Virus record (IMG/VR): IMGVR_UViG_3300022924_000010
Coordinates: 1-41,033 of that record
DNA: 41,033 bases
Source of the DNA: a virus
Reading direction: 5' to 3' (one strand)
The position numbers and the translations under genes were made by a program. Shown here in pieces: positions 6,212-12,788 of this stretch; the first letter of the stretch is position 1; each line of letters opens with the position of its first letter. The notes beneath the pieces were generated by a model. It worked only from the letters and a program-made list of their open reading frames with translations, searched no databases and was not told the DNA's origin.

Positions 6212-6780
6212 TATACTAATTGTATGTGTGGTAAATCCTTACTTTTTCTGGCATCTTTAATTTCCTTCATTACTTTCCCTATTATAATCATTTCTTCATG
6301 AGTAAAATTATCCATTCTCGCTACATTACAATCTTTACAACAAGGAACACAATTATCTACAGTATGCCCTTTTGTATTTAATATTCTATCAAAACCAGTA
6401 GGCGTATACCCACAATAAAAACAATTTGATTTAAAAACTTCTAAAATATGAACCCAAGTCATATCATTTTCAAAGCCTCTTTTCTGATCAAATTTTCTAT
6501 AAGCACTAGCTAATTGTATTGCTCTTCCTTTTGGGGTTGAACAATAAAGCTTACCATTTTTATAATGCTTTAATTTTTCCTCTTCTGTAAAAAGCCTATA
6601 TCTACTTGGTCTCGGATTATTAAAATTTCTTAATCTACTTCTATTGTTTTCACAAGACCTACATGTGTACATAAATCCAGAAGCCCTACTTTTATCTTTG
6701 TAAAAATTTATATGTAAAAGCTCTTTTTCTAACAAACACATACTACATTTTTGAAACTTTACAGTTAAATCCATAACCAT
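6211..6780 (-). CDS. HNH homing endonuclease inserted at the endolysin 3' end
   Basis: HNH-type nuclease (189 aa). A zinc-binding CSMC pair lies near residues 12-15 and CRSC near 40. The catalytic domain includes CFYCG, TGFDRI and VDNCVPCCKDCNVARMD. The pattern is the ββα-metal HNH variant with Asp (FDRI) at the first position and final Asn (CKDCN). The last nine residues, KDLPHIQLV, repeat the C-terminus of the adjacent M15 endolysin, with six of nine codons changed synonymously. This suggests that the nuclease inserted into the endolysin 3' end while a recoded copy kept the endolysin intact. Confidence 0.85.
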   Translation of the reverse strand: MVMDLTVKFQKCSMCLLEKELLHINFYKDKSRASGFMYTCRSCENNRSRLRNFNNPRPSRYRLFTEEEKLKHYKNGKLYCSTPKGRAIQLASAYRKFDQKRGFENDMTWVHILEVFKSNCFYCGYTPTGFDRILNTKGHTVDNCVPCCKDCNVARMDNFTHEEMIIIGKVMKEIKDARKSKDLPHIQLV

Positions 6781-6792
6781 AAATATACGAAT

Positions 6793-6828
6793 AATTAGTG
6801 GGGCATCAAAAAAACTACCCCACTAATT
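6793..6828. repeat. 11-bp inverted repeat around the endolysin stop codon
   Basis: AATTAGTGGGG (6793-6803) and CCCCACTAATT (6818-6828) are perfectly complementary with a 14-base loop containing the endolysin stop (6815-6817). On the minus strand it forms a hairpin between the endolysin and HNH genes. No clear T-run follows, so it may be a processing or regulatory hairpin, or a scar of the HNH insertion. Confidence 0.75.
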
Positions 6829-7231
6829 GTATATGAGGAAGGTCTTTGAAACGCCAAACTCCCCCCCATTCAACTTTAATTCCTAAAGTCTTTGCAGTTG
6901 ATAGGATATGATTTGCAATCGTTCTAAAGTTACTTTCGGTATTCCAATCCAATTGACCGTTTACATAAGGGCAAAAATCAATCGCATGACCGAAACCATC
7001 TGCTTTAATTTGATGATTAGATTTCGCCTTCACGCCGTCTGCATTGGTCACGATTGCCCCCTTAGTTGTTCTACCTTGAGCATATAACGCTTTTTGTTCT
7101 GCCGTAGTACGTACACCACTAATAACACTAAAATCAATAGGTGTATCTTTAATAGCTTCTTCGATAACCTTAACTAAATTCGGGTGTACTCCTTTTAATT
7201 TAGCTTTACTGTTTTCGCCTAATACTGCCAT
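6815..7231 (-). CDS. M15-family peptidoglycan peptidase (endolysin)
   Basis: Zinc metallopeptidase of the M15 D-Ala-D-Ala carboxypeptidase / L-Ala-D-Glu endopeptidase group (138 aa). The SGVRTTAEQKALYAQGRT block and the VTNADG block are typical. His in KSNHQ, Asp in FGHAIDF and His in DLPHIQ are the likely zinc ligands. It should cleave peptide bridges of the host wall at lysis. The ATG at 7231 overlaps the upstream stop (TGATG) and is preferred over a GTG one codon earlier. It has no signal peptide, so export would need a holin. Its C-terminal KDLPHIQLV is duplicated in the downstream HNH gene. Confidence 0.9.
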   Translation of the reverse strand: MAVLGENSKAKLKGVHPNLVKVIEEAIKDTPIDFSVISGVRTTAEQKALYAQGRTTKGAIVTNADGVKAKSNHQIKADGFGHAIDFCPYVNGQLDWNTESNFRTIANHILSTAKTLGIKVEWGGVWRFKDLPHIQLVG

Positions 7232-7350
7232 CACATAAAATATTTAAATTCGATCGCTGTTTCAATCATGAATAAACAAATAAGGATAATAACAAGCGCA
7301 ACTACGCGTACCTTTTTATCCTCAATCAAATTGTTTCTTAGCTGATCCAT
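7231..7350 (-). CDS. Small single-span membrane protein upstream of endolysin (39 aa)
   Basis: A 39-residue ORF with a charged N-terminus (DQLRNNLIEDKKVR) and one hydrophobic segment (VVALVIILICLFMI). Its stop overlaps the endolysin ATG (TGATG). A TATATTTG box at 7354-7361 on the minus strand lies only 3 bases before its ATG, too close for a normal leader. It may be a pinholin-like or anti-holin peptide, by position. Confidence 0.55.
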   Translation of the reverse strand: MDQLRNNLIEDKKVRVVALVIILICLFMIETAIEFKYFM

Positions 7351-7379
7351 ATTCAAATATACAAATACTTTTAATTAAT

Positions 7380-7763
7380 CATAGCAATGCTTATACGGGA
7401 TATATCCATTTTATTAACAGCTATCAATTAAGATAGTATTTAAAAGCCTGTTAACCTCAGCCTAAATTATCAATTCCCACGGTGCCTGCCCTTGCAGATT
7501 GGAGGTAAGTTGTTTTGTTAATCCATTTCTGGATATCCCGACCATGTTGACGCATTTTAAAATCATTGCATGGATTTGTTCTAACAACCCGATAATAAAA
7601 ACTTCCCGAATTTTTGTTTGACTTGCTTAACGGTCATGCAGTATTCTGTAAGTGGAGCTGCTATTTTAATAATGCTAAAATAAGAAATCCCACTCGAATA
7701 AACAAGCGGGATTTTCAAATATCTGATTTGAGTTCAGACGAACCGTTAAGCATCACAAATATA
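7380..7763 (-). ncRNA. Candidate structured non-coding RNA or long lysis leader
   Basis: About 400 bases without a convincing gene, bounded by an upstream terminator (7804-7836) and its own promoter (7756-7783). Nested inverted repeats: 7624-7634 with 7742-7752 (11 bp, enclosing the start of the transcript); 7685-7691 with 7708-7714; 7638-7641 with 7658-7661; 7520-7526 with 7570-7576, extended by 7509-7513 with 7584-7588; 7454-7458 plus 7471-7474 with 7498-7506; 7486-7489 with 7494-7497; 7421-7425 with 7432-7436. The longest ORF on the minus strand is 34 codons (7462-7566). It could be a stand-alone RNA or an untranslated leader of the lysis genes. I recognise no known RNA family. Confidence 0.35.
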
Positions 7764-7783
7764 GTAAAGATTTTTACTTTCAA
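7756..7783 (-). promoter_or_regulatory. Bacteroidetes-type promoter in the lysis-region gap
   Basis: On the minus strand TTG (7783-7781), a 17-base spacer and TATATTTG followed by T (7763-7756) match the TTG ... TAnnTTTGY consensus. Transcription would begin at about 7748-7751, at the first base pairs of the 11-bp stem 7742-7752. Confidence 0.6.
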
Positions 7784-7803
7784 TTGTAATATTTATAATA
7801 CAT

Positions 7804-7836
7804 TAAAAAAGTCCGCTACATTTCTGCAACGGACTA
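7804..7836 (-). terminator. Rho-independent terminator on the minus strand
   Basis: Stem AGTCCG / CGGACT (7810-7815 with 7830-7835), followed on the minus strand by six T (7810-7805). It lies 28 bases after the 35-residue membrane-protein gene and isolates the structured region at 7380-7763 from upstream transcription. Confidence 0.8.
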
Positions 7837-7863
7837 ACCAAACTTACCCCATGAAAAGTGTTT

Positions 7864-7971
7864 TTATATTGCCGTGTGTAATCCGTAGATTAAAAAACCA
7901 ATAGTAATTGCCATAGTTAATCCAACTACTAAATATGATATGATTTTTGCCGATCTTTCTGAAAGTGCCAT
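7864..7971 (-). CDS. Tiny membrane protein (35 aa)
   Basis: A 35-residue ORF with a short basic N-terminus (ALSERSAK) and one hydrophobic segment (IISYLVVGLTMAITIGFLIYG). It sits between the 97-residue membrane/coiled-coil protein and a terminator, as the last gene of that unit. It has the size of phage-encoded membrane peptides; function is unknown. Confidence 0.5.
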   Translation of the reverse strand: MALSERSAKIISYLVVGLTMAITIGFLIYGLHTAI

Positions 7972-8042
7972 AATTTTTATTGTTTAAGTATGATCAAATG
8001 TAATACTTAATGTAATATCTTGTATGTAACAATGATGATATA

Positions 8043-8324
8043 TTACTTACCTTGTAAAGATTTAATTTGCTCTTTCATTATTACTTGCTCAATTCTGATC
8101 TGATTTTGTTCCTGTCGAATGTGGTTAAGCTCAACACCCAAAGTTTCCCACCGGATATCCTGTTTCTTTGTGTTTTCTATTTGAGTACCTCTAATCTCTG
8201 AAACATCATCACGTGTATTTGATACGGCGATACTTAATGTTGCCCATGCAATAGCTCCAAAAACGAAAGCTGCTACTATCTTTACTACGTCAACTAGTGT
8301 GAACGTGTTTTGCTTGATATCCAT
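8043..8324 (-). CDS. Membrane-anchored coiled-coil protein (93 aa)
   Basis: One N-terminal transmembrane segment (residues about 12-34, VVKIVAAFVFGAIAWATLSIAV), then a long charged helix with coiled-coil character to the C-terminus. This N-anchored helical layout resembles phage i-spanins and some holin-associated proteins. The Met at 8324 is preferred over an upstream in-frame ATG at 8336. It could be the inner-membrane partner of the lysis machinery; I see no matching lipoprotein. Confidence 0.55.
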   Translation of the reverse strand: MDIKQNTFTLVDVVKIVAAFVFGAIAWATLSIAVSNTRDDVSEIRGTQIENTKKQDIRWETLGVELNHIRQEQNQIRIEQVIMKEQIKSLQGK

Positions 8325-8422
8325 GCTAATAATCATATCGGATTGTTTAGGTTGCCACTAGAATAACAACTCCCAATTGTAAAGGTTTCTTCAAATAAAT
8401 CATTTTTTGTTAAAGATAATAA

Positions 8423-8779
8423 TTATGCACCCATTATTTTCATAAGTTTTGCAAAAGATTTTTCCAACAATAAAAACACAAATAAACCAAATCCGTAAAT
8501 GATGATAATATTGTAGAATGTCTGGCTTGCAATTATCTGTAAATGAAAAACTACCGCCCTTACGATAAGTGATGAAATAAACCACCATAAAACCCTATGG
8601 TTTATCTTCTCCTGCATCACATACATTGTTGCCATTGCATAGATACAGATGAACCATATACTGGCATAGCTAAAATGAGTTATCAGATTTGAGATCACAA
8701 TCGAATCGGTAATGTAAAGCTTACCTAGGCTCATTGTTGTCAAATGCCATATCCAATAAATTAGCAATGCAGTTCTCAT
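8423..8779 (-). CDS. Multi-span membrane protein (118 aa)
   Basis: About four hydrophobic segments span most of the 118 residues, with few charges and several His and Trp. The chosen ATG at 8779 overlaps the upstream stop (ATGA); an ORF start 12 codons earlier lies wholly within the neighbour. It could be a holin-like or superinfection-related membrane protein. It is last in the tail/lysis unit before an 86-base gap that I cannot assign. Confidence 0.6.
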   Translation of the reverse strand: MRTALLIYWIWHLTTMSLGKLYITDSIVISNLITHFSYASIWFICIYAMATMYVMQEKINHRVLWWFISSLIVRAVVFHLQIIASQTFYNIIIIYGFGLFVFLLLEKSFAKLMKIMGA

Positions 8780-9006
8780 CGTGTTGGTATGAAAACACAT
8801 CGGCCGGCACTGCACTCATTGATACCACCAGGGATTGGCGGACAAGGGTTGCTTTCGCTACATTGCTGATCAGGATTTTCATCGTTCCATCCAATTTCCA
8901 GACTTTCGTTCATCCCGTTCTTTTTCATTGCCTTTGTGCAATAGATCTGATGCTTTATAATACCAGCATCGTCAATAATTCTTTTTCTTAGTAAAACTTT
9001 TACCAT
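8776..9006 (-). CDS. Small Cys-containing protein (76 aa)
   Basis: The N-terminal half is basic (VKVLLRKRIIDDAGIIKHQIYC). The second half contains CSESNPCPPIPGG and CSAGRC, a five-Cys pattern that may form disulphides or bind a metal. Function is unknown. It starts 15 bases after a terminator that closes the fibre operon, and its end is coupled to the multi-span membrane protein. Confidence 0.55.
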   Translation of the reverse strand: MVKVLLRKRIIDDAGIIKHQIYCTKAMKKNGMNESLEIGWNDENPDQQCSESNPCPPIPGGINECSAGRCVFIPTR

Positions 9007-9021
9007 GATATTAAAATAAAA

Positions 9022-9051
9022 AGTGCCGTAAACATTTACGACTACGGCACT
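9022..9051 (-). terminator. Terminator at the end of the fibre operon
   Basis: Nine-base-pair stem AGTGCCGTA (9022-9030) / TACGGCACT (9043-9051) with a 12-base loop; on the minus strand it is followed by a T-rich tract. It lies 17 bases after the last fibre-region gene (9068-9634) and should end the main tail transcript. Confidence 0.85.
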
Positions 9052-9067
9052 AAATTAATAATTTATT

Positions 9068-9634
9068 TTACAAATCTGATTTAACCCACCATTTATCTAT
9101 CACCATTGAGGTTGAAGTTACCGCACTGCCAAACTGAACAGTAACGCTAAGCAGGTTGTCTATAGCAGTATTGGTTGATATAGCTCCCCTCACCAAGGAT
9201 ATGGGCGAACTCAGAGAAAGACCTGCAGTAGCGTTGTTCTGCGTAATCTGGCAGGCTACAATCTGTGAATTGTTAGCCCCATTGTTTGTGATTGTGCCAT
9301 CGATAATGAAAGGAGAATTAGTTTGGCTGATCGTAATTCCAACATTGCTGACCAAAGTAACAACTTGATTACCGAATCTAACCCTTATTGTAACATTTGG
9401 CGTAACCAATAAAGAGGTTATCGAAGCATCAATCCTAAATGCTACCTCTTTGTATGTTGACATAGTATTTGCCTTGATTGTATCGGATAAGATTATGCTT
9501 TCGGTGGTTAGGTTTGCTAATGTGATACCTGGCGATAGTGACCTTATCTTTCCCACTGAGCTGATCGATCTTGTTTGAGAGAATGAACAGATTGAAATAA
9601 CTGTCAATATTAATAAAAGTAAAGTTTTCTTCAT
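9068..9634 (-). CDS. Secreted-type beta-rich virion or surface protein (188 aa)
   Basis: Begins with a clear Sec signal peptide (KKTLLLLILTVISICSFSQ, cleavage near Ser-Gln19/20). The rest is predicted to be all-beta, rich in Thr, Ser, Asn and Ile (residues about 25-188). It is the last gene of the fibre operon. It may be a fibre tip or accessory protein. A signal peptide on such a protein is unusual for a component assembled in the cytoplasm. Function is unassigned. Confidence 0.65.
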   Translation of the reverse strand: MKKTLLLLILTVISICSFSQTRSISSVGKIRSLSPGITLANLTTESIILSDTIKANTMSTYKEVAFRIDASITSLLVTPNVTIRVRFGNQVVTLVSNVGITISQTNSPFIIDGTITNNGANNSQIVACQITQNNATAGLSLSSPISLVRGAISTNTAIDNLLSVTVQFGSAVTSTSMVIDKWWVKSDL

Positions 9635-9680
9635 AATGCTAAATTTTAGGGGAATATCTGCTCCCCAAGTTTACGTTTTT

Positions 9681-10133
9681 TTAGTTTACCGTGATTGAGC
9701 CTTGGCTCGACTGTAATACAAATTCAGTATTTGCAACTATACACACCAGAACGACACAGTTATATCTTGCCGTGCTAGCTATGAAGCCACTGGAACCAAT
9801 TGTGGTATCTGTTGCTGCGTGGATCTGCTGCCCTGTTGATTGGGCTATCTTCCAACCTCCTGCTCCCTTTCCGTTAATGAAAATAACATCTCCTACGTTA
9901 GCCGTATTTGGTAGCGTATACACCGTTAGTGATGCGTTTTGGGGAATGTATCTCCCTACATTTGATAAGGTTGCTGAGGTGCCAGAGGTTTGGTAAACTA
10001 CCGTTGAACTTGCAAATGCACTGAGTTCGCTGTATTTTACATTACCAGTAGAGGGATTGTAGGTGGTAATCCTGTCTTGGGAAAATGCGGAATAACCGAT
10101 TGAAAATAATAGGAGTAAATAGAGTTTTTTCAT
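9681..10133 (-). CDS. Secreted-type beta-structural protein, possible receptor-binding tip (150 aa)
   Basis: Signal peptide in residues 1-19 (KKLYLLLLFSIGYSAFSQ), then a beta-rich domain. The block LPNTANVGDVIFINGKGAGGW followed by IAQSTGQQIH resembles the beta-roll or trimeric knob modules of phage fibres, in which a VGD-hydrophobic-N-G-G pattern recurs. Preceded by the 293-residue fibre protein with a 7-base gap. I suggest it is a fibre or adhesin tip; evidence is composition and position. Confidence 0.6.
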   Translation of the reverse strand: MKKLYLLLLFSIGYSAFSQDRITTYNPSTGNVKYSELSAFASSTVVYQTSGTSATLSNVGRYIPQNASLTVYTLPNTANVGDVIFINGKGAGGWKIAQSTGQQIHAATDTTIGSSGFIASTARYNCVVLVCIVANTEFVLQSSQGSITVN

Positions 10134-10140
10134 TATGTTT

Positions 10141-11022
10141 TTAATTTATGTTGCGATTTAAAATACTTTCATATCCATTTATTACCCTAGTCATGTTCAC
10201 TACTTTCGTCTCTGTCAATCCATAGCCTATGTGGGCGAATGCACATTCCTTGCTAGTGAACAGCCCTGAAAACTGGAAAAATAGAAATTCCTGATTGGAA
10301 GGAGGGGAATTATAACTACTGCCATTGCTTTCGCTGAGTTTTACCCCCCTGTGATATACCGAATGATTGTTACTTATCCTAGCCGATAAAGCAAGTCCAG
10401 TTGTTTCCGCTATAGGACCTGCAACATATCCATCAAAATTCGTAGTATTGTACAGGTTTGAAATCAGTAAACCGCTCACAAACCCATAATACATAGCTAT
10501 TCTTCTTGTAGATGCGTTTGCGGGGTCATAGGCACCCATCTCCAAACCAGCCTCCGAAATATTAGTCCTACTATAGTAGCTCATAGAAAAGCTGGTAGGA
10601 TCTATTGAATCGGTATTATAGAATGTATTGGCATAGCTTGACGAACCATTGGGCTTTATTCCCGTTGTAGAATGGACAAAGCCACCTCCCAAAAAAGAAA
10701 GCCTATACGCAACGTCCAGATCCCTTGGATCTTTTGCATTGAACTTGTGCTTGAATGCCGTTCCACCGATAAAAAGGTATATGGCTGCACAGTCGTTCCA
10801 TACATCTATTGCTTTAAGATTTGAAATGGCATATACAATAGCATACATTTCCGTAGAGGTCAACCTACCCGAAGGATCTTCATTCATTGCATTTATCAGG
10901 TTCTTTGCATCCTGATCTGCTGTGTAAACTACCGTACTGCCAACAAATTTGATTCCCCCCTGTAGCTGTGCCACAGAGGTTAAAGGAAATAGAAATAGTA
11001 AATATAATAATATCTTTTTCAT
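10141..11022 (-). CDS. Secreted-type tail fibre / receptor-binding candidate (293 aa)
   Basis: Signal peptide (KKILLYLLFLFPLTSVAQ). Residues about 80-275 resemble the lectin-like (concanavalin-type) domain of Bacteroidetes phage tail proteins: FIGGTAFKHKFNAKDPRDLD, YRLSFLGG, PNGSSSYANTFYN, SFSMSYYSRTNI and the C-terminal block FSGLFTSKECAFAHIGYGL. Such domains are often found at fibre tips and bind glycans. Its start overlaps the 587-residue fibre's stop by one base. The likely role is host recognition, inferred from family resemblance. Confidence 0.7.
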   Translation of the reverse strand: MKKILLYLLFLFPLTSVAQLQGGIKFVGSTVVYTADQDAKNLINAMNEDPSGRLTSTEMYAIVYAISNLKAIDVWNDCAAIYLFIGGTAFKHKFNAKDPRDLDVAYRLSFLGGGFVHSTTGIKPNGSSSYANTFYNTDSIDPTSFSMSYYSRTNISEAGLEMGAYDPANASTRRIAMYYGFVSGLLISNLYNTTNFDGYVAGPIAETTGLALSARISNNHSVYHRGVKLSESNGSSYNSPPSNQEFLFFQFSGLFTSKECAFAHIGYGLTETKVVNMTRVINGYESILNRNIN

Positions 11023-12785
11023 TAGTTTATTGCTCTATATGTTGTTGCGCCTGCCGATATTGTAGTCCACCCCCATTGTGATGTCAAAGAAGCTGTTGAT
11101 GATCCGTTTATATTCACAGCCCCACTGATTGTAACCGTATTCCCACTTCCATCAACACGAACTATTTTTAAGTTAAGTCCATTCATGTTTGCCAAGTTAG
11201 GCAACGTTATGGTTACATTCCCTGCTGTTGCATCAACATCTAATGTAAGCCATCCATTAGATCCAAAATCAGATGCGAGAACCGTATAGTTTGCCGTCTT
11301 TGACAGATATCCCTCAGAAAGCCTATCTACAATTGTAACGCCTCCTATATTGCCCGAATTATCTGTAGTTAAACCTCTATTGCCTCCGCCTGCCAATGCA
11401 CTTAGGATAGGGTTGCTTGAAAATGTCTTAACCCCTGCTATAGTCTCGTTACCCGTTGTATGTACAACCAGAGCGTCTTTAGCCTGTACGTATGCCGTTG
11501 TTGCCAAATTTGTGGAATTATCTATGGCAGATGGAGTCGGAGCTGTAGGGGTTCCAGTGAATGTAGGAGATGCGATGTTGGCCTTTAATGCCAAGTCAGA
11601 TGTATACACGCCATTAGTGACCGTTGCTGCATTCCCCGTAATATCTACAACCTTTCCCCCTGTTGCATTCAATAATGCATTAGAAGAGCCCATATTGGTC
11701 GCTAGGATAGTCTCTGGGGAACCACCAAATATCTTTAGCGCATCCGAAACTGTAGACGTAGCCGAGTTTCCAGTAGTGTTTGCACCTATTGTCTGACCAC
11801 TTGCTACATCTGGTATTACTCCAGAGCCGTTTCTTTTAACAATCTGGTTAGCGCCAGATCCACTGTTCAACGTCAGTACGGGGGTTGTTGTTCCCGTAGC
11901 CACACTTATATCGCCATTGGCGCTAGAAACACTGGTAACTGTTCCGCTTCCTCCACCTCCCCCGATCGGAACTCCGTTAATCTTGTATTGTGCGCCCGCA
12001 GCAATATCAACGTCTCCATTTGCTGAAAAACTTACAACGCTTTCACCTCCTGAATAAAATCCCAACTTTCCTATGGTTCTTCCATTTTCAATATTCCAGT
12101 TAATTCCCCCCGATCTACCGTCTGATAAAGACACTAGCGGAAATCCAATTGTTCCGCTATTTGTTATACCCATCGTAGGAAAAGAATTAACTGTACTTAT
12201 AGCAATATTCTTATCTGTGCTGTTCCCCCCATTAGTAGCCGTCTGCAGATTATAATTTGAATACGGCACATAACCGCTCAAATCTGGTACCGGTGGAAAG
12301 ATGGAGGATTCGCCAACCAATAAAGTTGCTATTGCCACCTGTGTACCAGATATCGAAGGCATTATCGCAATAGCTGATTGAGCACCACCTACCGTATCTA
12401 TTACACTTGATGTGTTTCCCACTACTACAATGTAACGTTGTTTGCCAGTTCCGCTCAATGGAATATTATTGAACACGGTAGAAGTACTTTTTGTATAGAT
12501 AACAGAATTTTTTCTATATGAACCAGAACTTATTGTGAGGTCATCGCCAACCAATGAAGGAGTAAGTCCTGAAACCTGCCCATCTGTAGCTAAAGCTAAA
12601 TTATTTCTAATCCACCATTCAGAACGAGAATAAAGATAAATTCCGGCAACTGTTCCGGGTGAACGGTAAGAGGTATCAGTTCCAACGATCTTACGCTGTA
12701 GGGAACCATTGCCAAAAGTTACAAAAGTTTGTGCGCTAACACCTATAGAAGAAAGCAACAATAACGATAATAATTTTAATTTCAT
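11022..12785 (-). CDS. Long tail fibre protein with signal peptide (587 aa)
   Basis: N-terminal signal peptide (KLKLLSLLLLSSIGVSAQ). The central part is low in charge and rich in Ser, Thr, Gly, Asn. It includes a GGGGGSGTVTSVSSANGD linker, an ANTTGNSATSTVSDAL block and SPTFTGTPTAPTPSAIDNST, the phage tail-fibre repeat (LxxPTFTGTPxAPTPxxxDNSTNLATTAYV). The C-terminal 90 residues (LPNLANMNGLNLKIVRVDG) resemble a beta-prism tip. It is adjacent to other distal tail genes. I would call it a structural tail fibre carrying a signal peptide. Confidence 0.8.
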   Translation of the reverse strand: MKLKLLSLLLLSSIGVSAQTFVTFGNGSLQRKIVGTDTSYRSPGTVAGIYLYSRSEWWIRNNLALATDGQVSGLTPSLVGDDLTISSGSYRKNSVIYTKSTSTVFNNIPLSGTGKQRYIVVVGNTSSVIDTVGGAQSAIAIMPSISGTQVAIATLLVGESSIFPPVPDLSGYVPYSNYNLQTATNGGNSTDKNIAISTVNSFPTMGITNSGTIGFPLVSLSDGRSGGINWNIENGRTIGKLGFYSGGESVVSFSANGDVDIAAGAQYKINGVPIGGGGGSGTVTSVSSANGDISVATGTTTPVLTLNSGSGANQIVKRNGSGVIPDVASGQTIGANTTGNSATSTVSDALKIFGGSPETILATNMGSSNALLNATGGKVVDITGNAATVTNGVYTSDLALKANIASPTFTGTPTAPTPSAIDNSTNLATTAYVQAKDALVVHTTGNETIAGVKTFSSNPILSALAGGGNRGLTTDNSGNIGGVTIVDRLSEGYLSKTANYTVLASDFGSNGWLTLDVDATAGNVTITLPNLANMNGLNLKIVRVDGSGNTVTISGAVNINGSSTASLTSQWGWTTISAGATTYRAIN

Positions 12786-12788
12786 ATT

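Noticed and set aside
7354-7361. TATATTTG box as the promoter of 7231-7350
   Set aside because: It lies 3 bases before the ATG, so the predicted start site would fall inside the gene; it may serve only a leaderless or internal transcript.
7380-7763. Group I intron, tmRNA or T-box in the structured gap
   Set aside because: None of the conserved core sequences I know for these classes is present; only generic hairpins can be shown.
7614-7904. Plus-strand ORF of 96 codons across the structured gap
   Set aside because: It runs through two predicted stem-loop regions and a minus-strand terminator, has no promoter on that strand, and has no recognisable protein features.
8347-8403. 18-codon minus-strand ORF between 8324 and 8423
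   Set aside because: Too short, with no overlap or coupling to neighbours to support it.
11350-11796. Plus-strand ORF of 148 codons inside the long tail fibre gene
   Set aside because: It is the antisense of a strongly protein-like fibre sequence; its long open frame follows from the repeated Thr/Ala/Gly codons on the other strand.
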